The notes below the pieces were generated by a model. It searched no databases. It saw only the letters and a program-made list of their open reading frames with translations, and had not been told where the DNA came from. Of a stretch of DNA of 6,889 nucleotides, positions 6,294 through 6,889 are shown one piece after another; positions within the stretch are counted from its first letter, which is position 1, and every line of letters begins with the position of its first letter. The translations under genes were made by a program, and so were the position numbers. Source of the DNA: Fusobacteriaceae bacterium (lineage in GTDB: Bacteria > Fusobacteriota > Fusobacteriia > Fusobacteriales > Fusobacteriaceae); assembly GCA_016938425.1 (NCBI GenBank), contig JAFGUR010000075.1, forward strand, positions 1-6,889, written 5' to 3'.

Positions 6294-6889
6294 TTAAACT
6301 TTTTCAATTATTATTATTGTCATATTGTCTTGATTATAAATCCCTTTTTTCTCTATAACTTCTGTTACTAAATCACATTTTTTTTCTGTACTTATTCTTC
6401 TTTTAATAATTTGTTTTAATTCTATTTCTGTTAAACTTTTATAAATTCCATCACTCATTAAAATTAATGAATCATCTTTATTGATAGGAATAGGATTTTT
6501 ACTATAATCTATTTCATGAAATTCTTCATATCCTATATAGCTTGTTAAAAAATCTTTTTTGGGATGTTCCATTATGTCATCTATTCTAATTTCTCTATTT
6601 TCATACATATTATTCAGAGTTTTTTCATATGTATGTTCTTCATTAAGTTTCAATAGTTCTCCTTTTCTATAAAGATAAATTCTACTGTCTCCAATTGAAA
6701 TCCAATGAAGTAGTTTATTTTTTATAATTGTTGCAACTAAAGTTGTTCCTATTTTTCTTCCATTAAACATGTTTACAACTTTTTCATTAGCTCTGTATGC
6801 AGAATTTAATAAAAATTTTTGCAAATCTTTTATTTCATATTCTTTTGTAAATTCTTCAACAAATAATTTTACTGTAGTATTACTTGCCA
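6294..6889 (-). CDS. PP2C family protein Ser/Thr phosphatase, N-terminus beyond the window
   Basis: Predicted metal-dependent phosphatase that removes phosphate from Ser/Thr of target proteins; cytoplasmic. The visible 197 residues have no upstream stop in frame and run off the right edge. The first visible residues (ASNTTVKLFVEEF) match the helix just after the DGMGGHxxGE motif, which must lie outside. Then follow GTTLVATI, ISIGDSRIYLYRKGEL, HPKKDFLTSYIGYEE, DDSLILMSDGIYKSL and NQDNMTIIIIEKV: the GDSR, SDG and DN motifs are intact, so the enzyme should be active, unlike its downstream neighbour. It ends with the domain, without tail or membrane helix. A TTG at 6824 is not a real start because it would cut the domain. 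The pairing with baseplate and spike genes recalls PppA, which reverses PpkA-dependent phosphorylation in some type VI systems; no kinase or FHA gene is visible here, so that link is inference. Confidence 0.9.
   Translation of the reverse strand, partial: ASNTTVKLFVEEFTKEYEIKDLQKFLLNSAYRANEKVVNMFNGRKIGTTLVATIIKNKLLHWISIGDSRIYLYRKGELLKLNEEHTYEKTLNNMYENREIRIDDIMEHPKKDFLTSYIGYEEFHEIDYSKNPIPINKDDSLILMSDGIYKSLTEIELKQIIKRRISTEKKCDLVTEVIEKKGIYNQDNMTIIIIEKV

Noticed and set aside
6294..6824. PP2C gene starting at TTG 6824
   Set aside because: The frame is open to the window edge and residues upstream (ASNTTVKLFVEEF) belong to the PP2C fold, so the gene begins outside.
1..6889. CRISPR array, tRNA, rRNA, insertion sequence or attachment site
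   Set aside because: No spaced direct repeats, no tRNA-like cloverleaf, and no transposase or terminal inverted repeats were seen in reading both strands.

Overview
All genes in this window are on the minus strand and packed as one operon-like run, so transcription would enter at the right edge (6889) and leave at the left (1). The DNA is strongly AT-rich, with Lys/Ile/Asn-rich proteins. UGA ends at least one gene (2865-2867), so the code is the standard bacterial one and not the mycoplasma variant. Good Shine-Dalgarno sites precede the starts, and the protein flavour fits a low-GC bacterium such as a member of Fusobacteriota (Leptotrichia-like) or a low-GC Firmicute. That assignment is inference from composition and style only; there is no rRNA or other marker here.

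Layout in transcription order: (1) 6889-6294, the C-terminal part of a PP2C-type Ser/Thr phosphatase with intact GDSR, SDG and DN motifs; (2) 6279-4309, a three-part membrane protein made of an N-terminal PP2C-like domain with degraded metal-binding motifs, one transmembrane helix, and six TPR-like repeats of about 54 residues; (3) 4318-4148, a short stretch with a coding-like reading frame but no start and one in-frame TAG, probably the remnant of a gene; (4) 4136-2865, a divergent TssF-like baseplate protein; (5) 2868-2158, a small TssG-like baseplate protein overlapping the former by ATGA; (6) 2102-603, a VgrG/gpD-type spike protein; (7) 602-1 (incomplete), an M23 zinc metallopeptidase with no signal peptide whose start codon directly follows the VgrG stop codon.

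Together these look like part of a contractile injection system (type VI secretion-like or phage-tail-derived): wedge proteins F and G, then the spike, then a peptidoglycan-cutting enzyme placed as spike cargo or tail lysin. The phosphatase pair upstream suggests control by Ser/Thr phosphorylation, as in the PpkA/PppA pathway of some type VI systems, but here the second phosphatase looks catalytically dead and is tethered to the membrane with a repeat domain. Sheath, tube, ATPase, kinase and membrane-complex genes are not in view, so the type of system is unresolved. The F and G calls rest on short motif resemblance, gene order and size; the VgrG, M23 and PP2C calls are firm.
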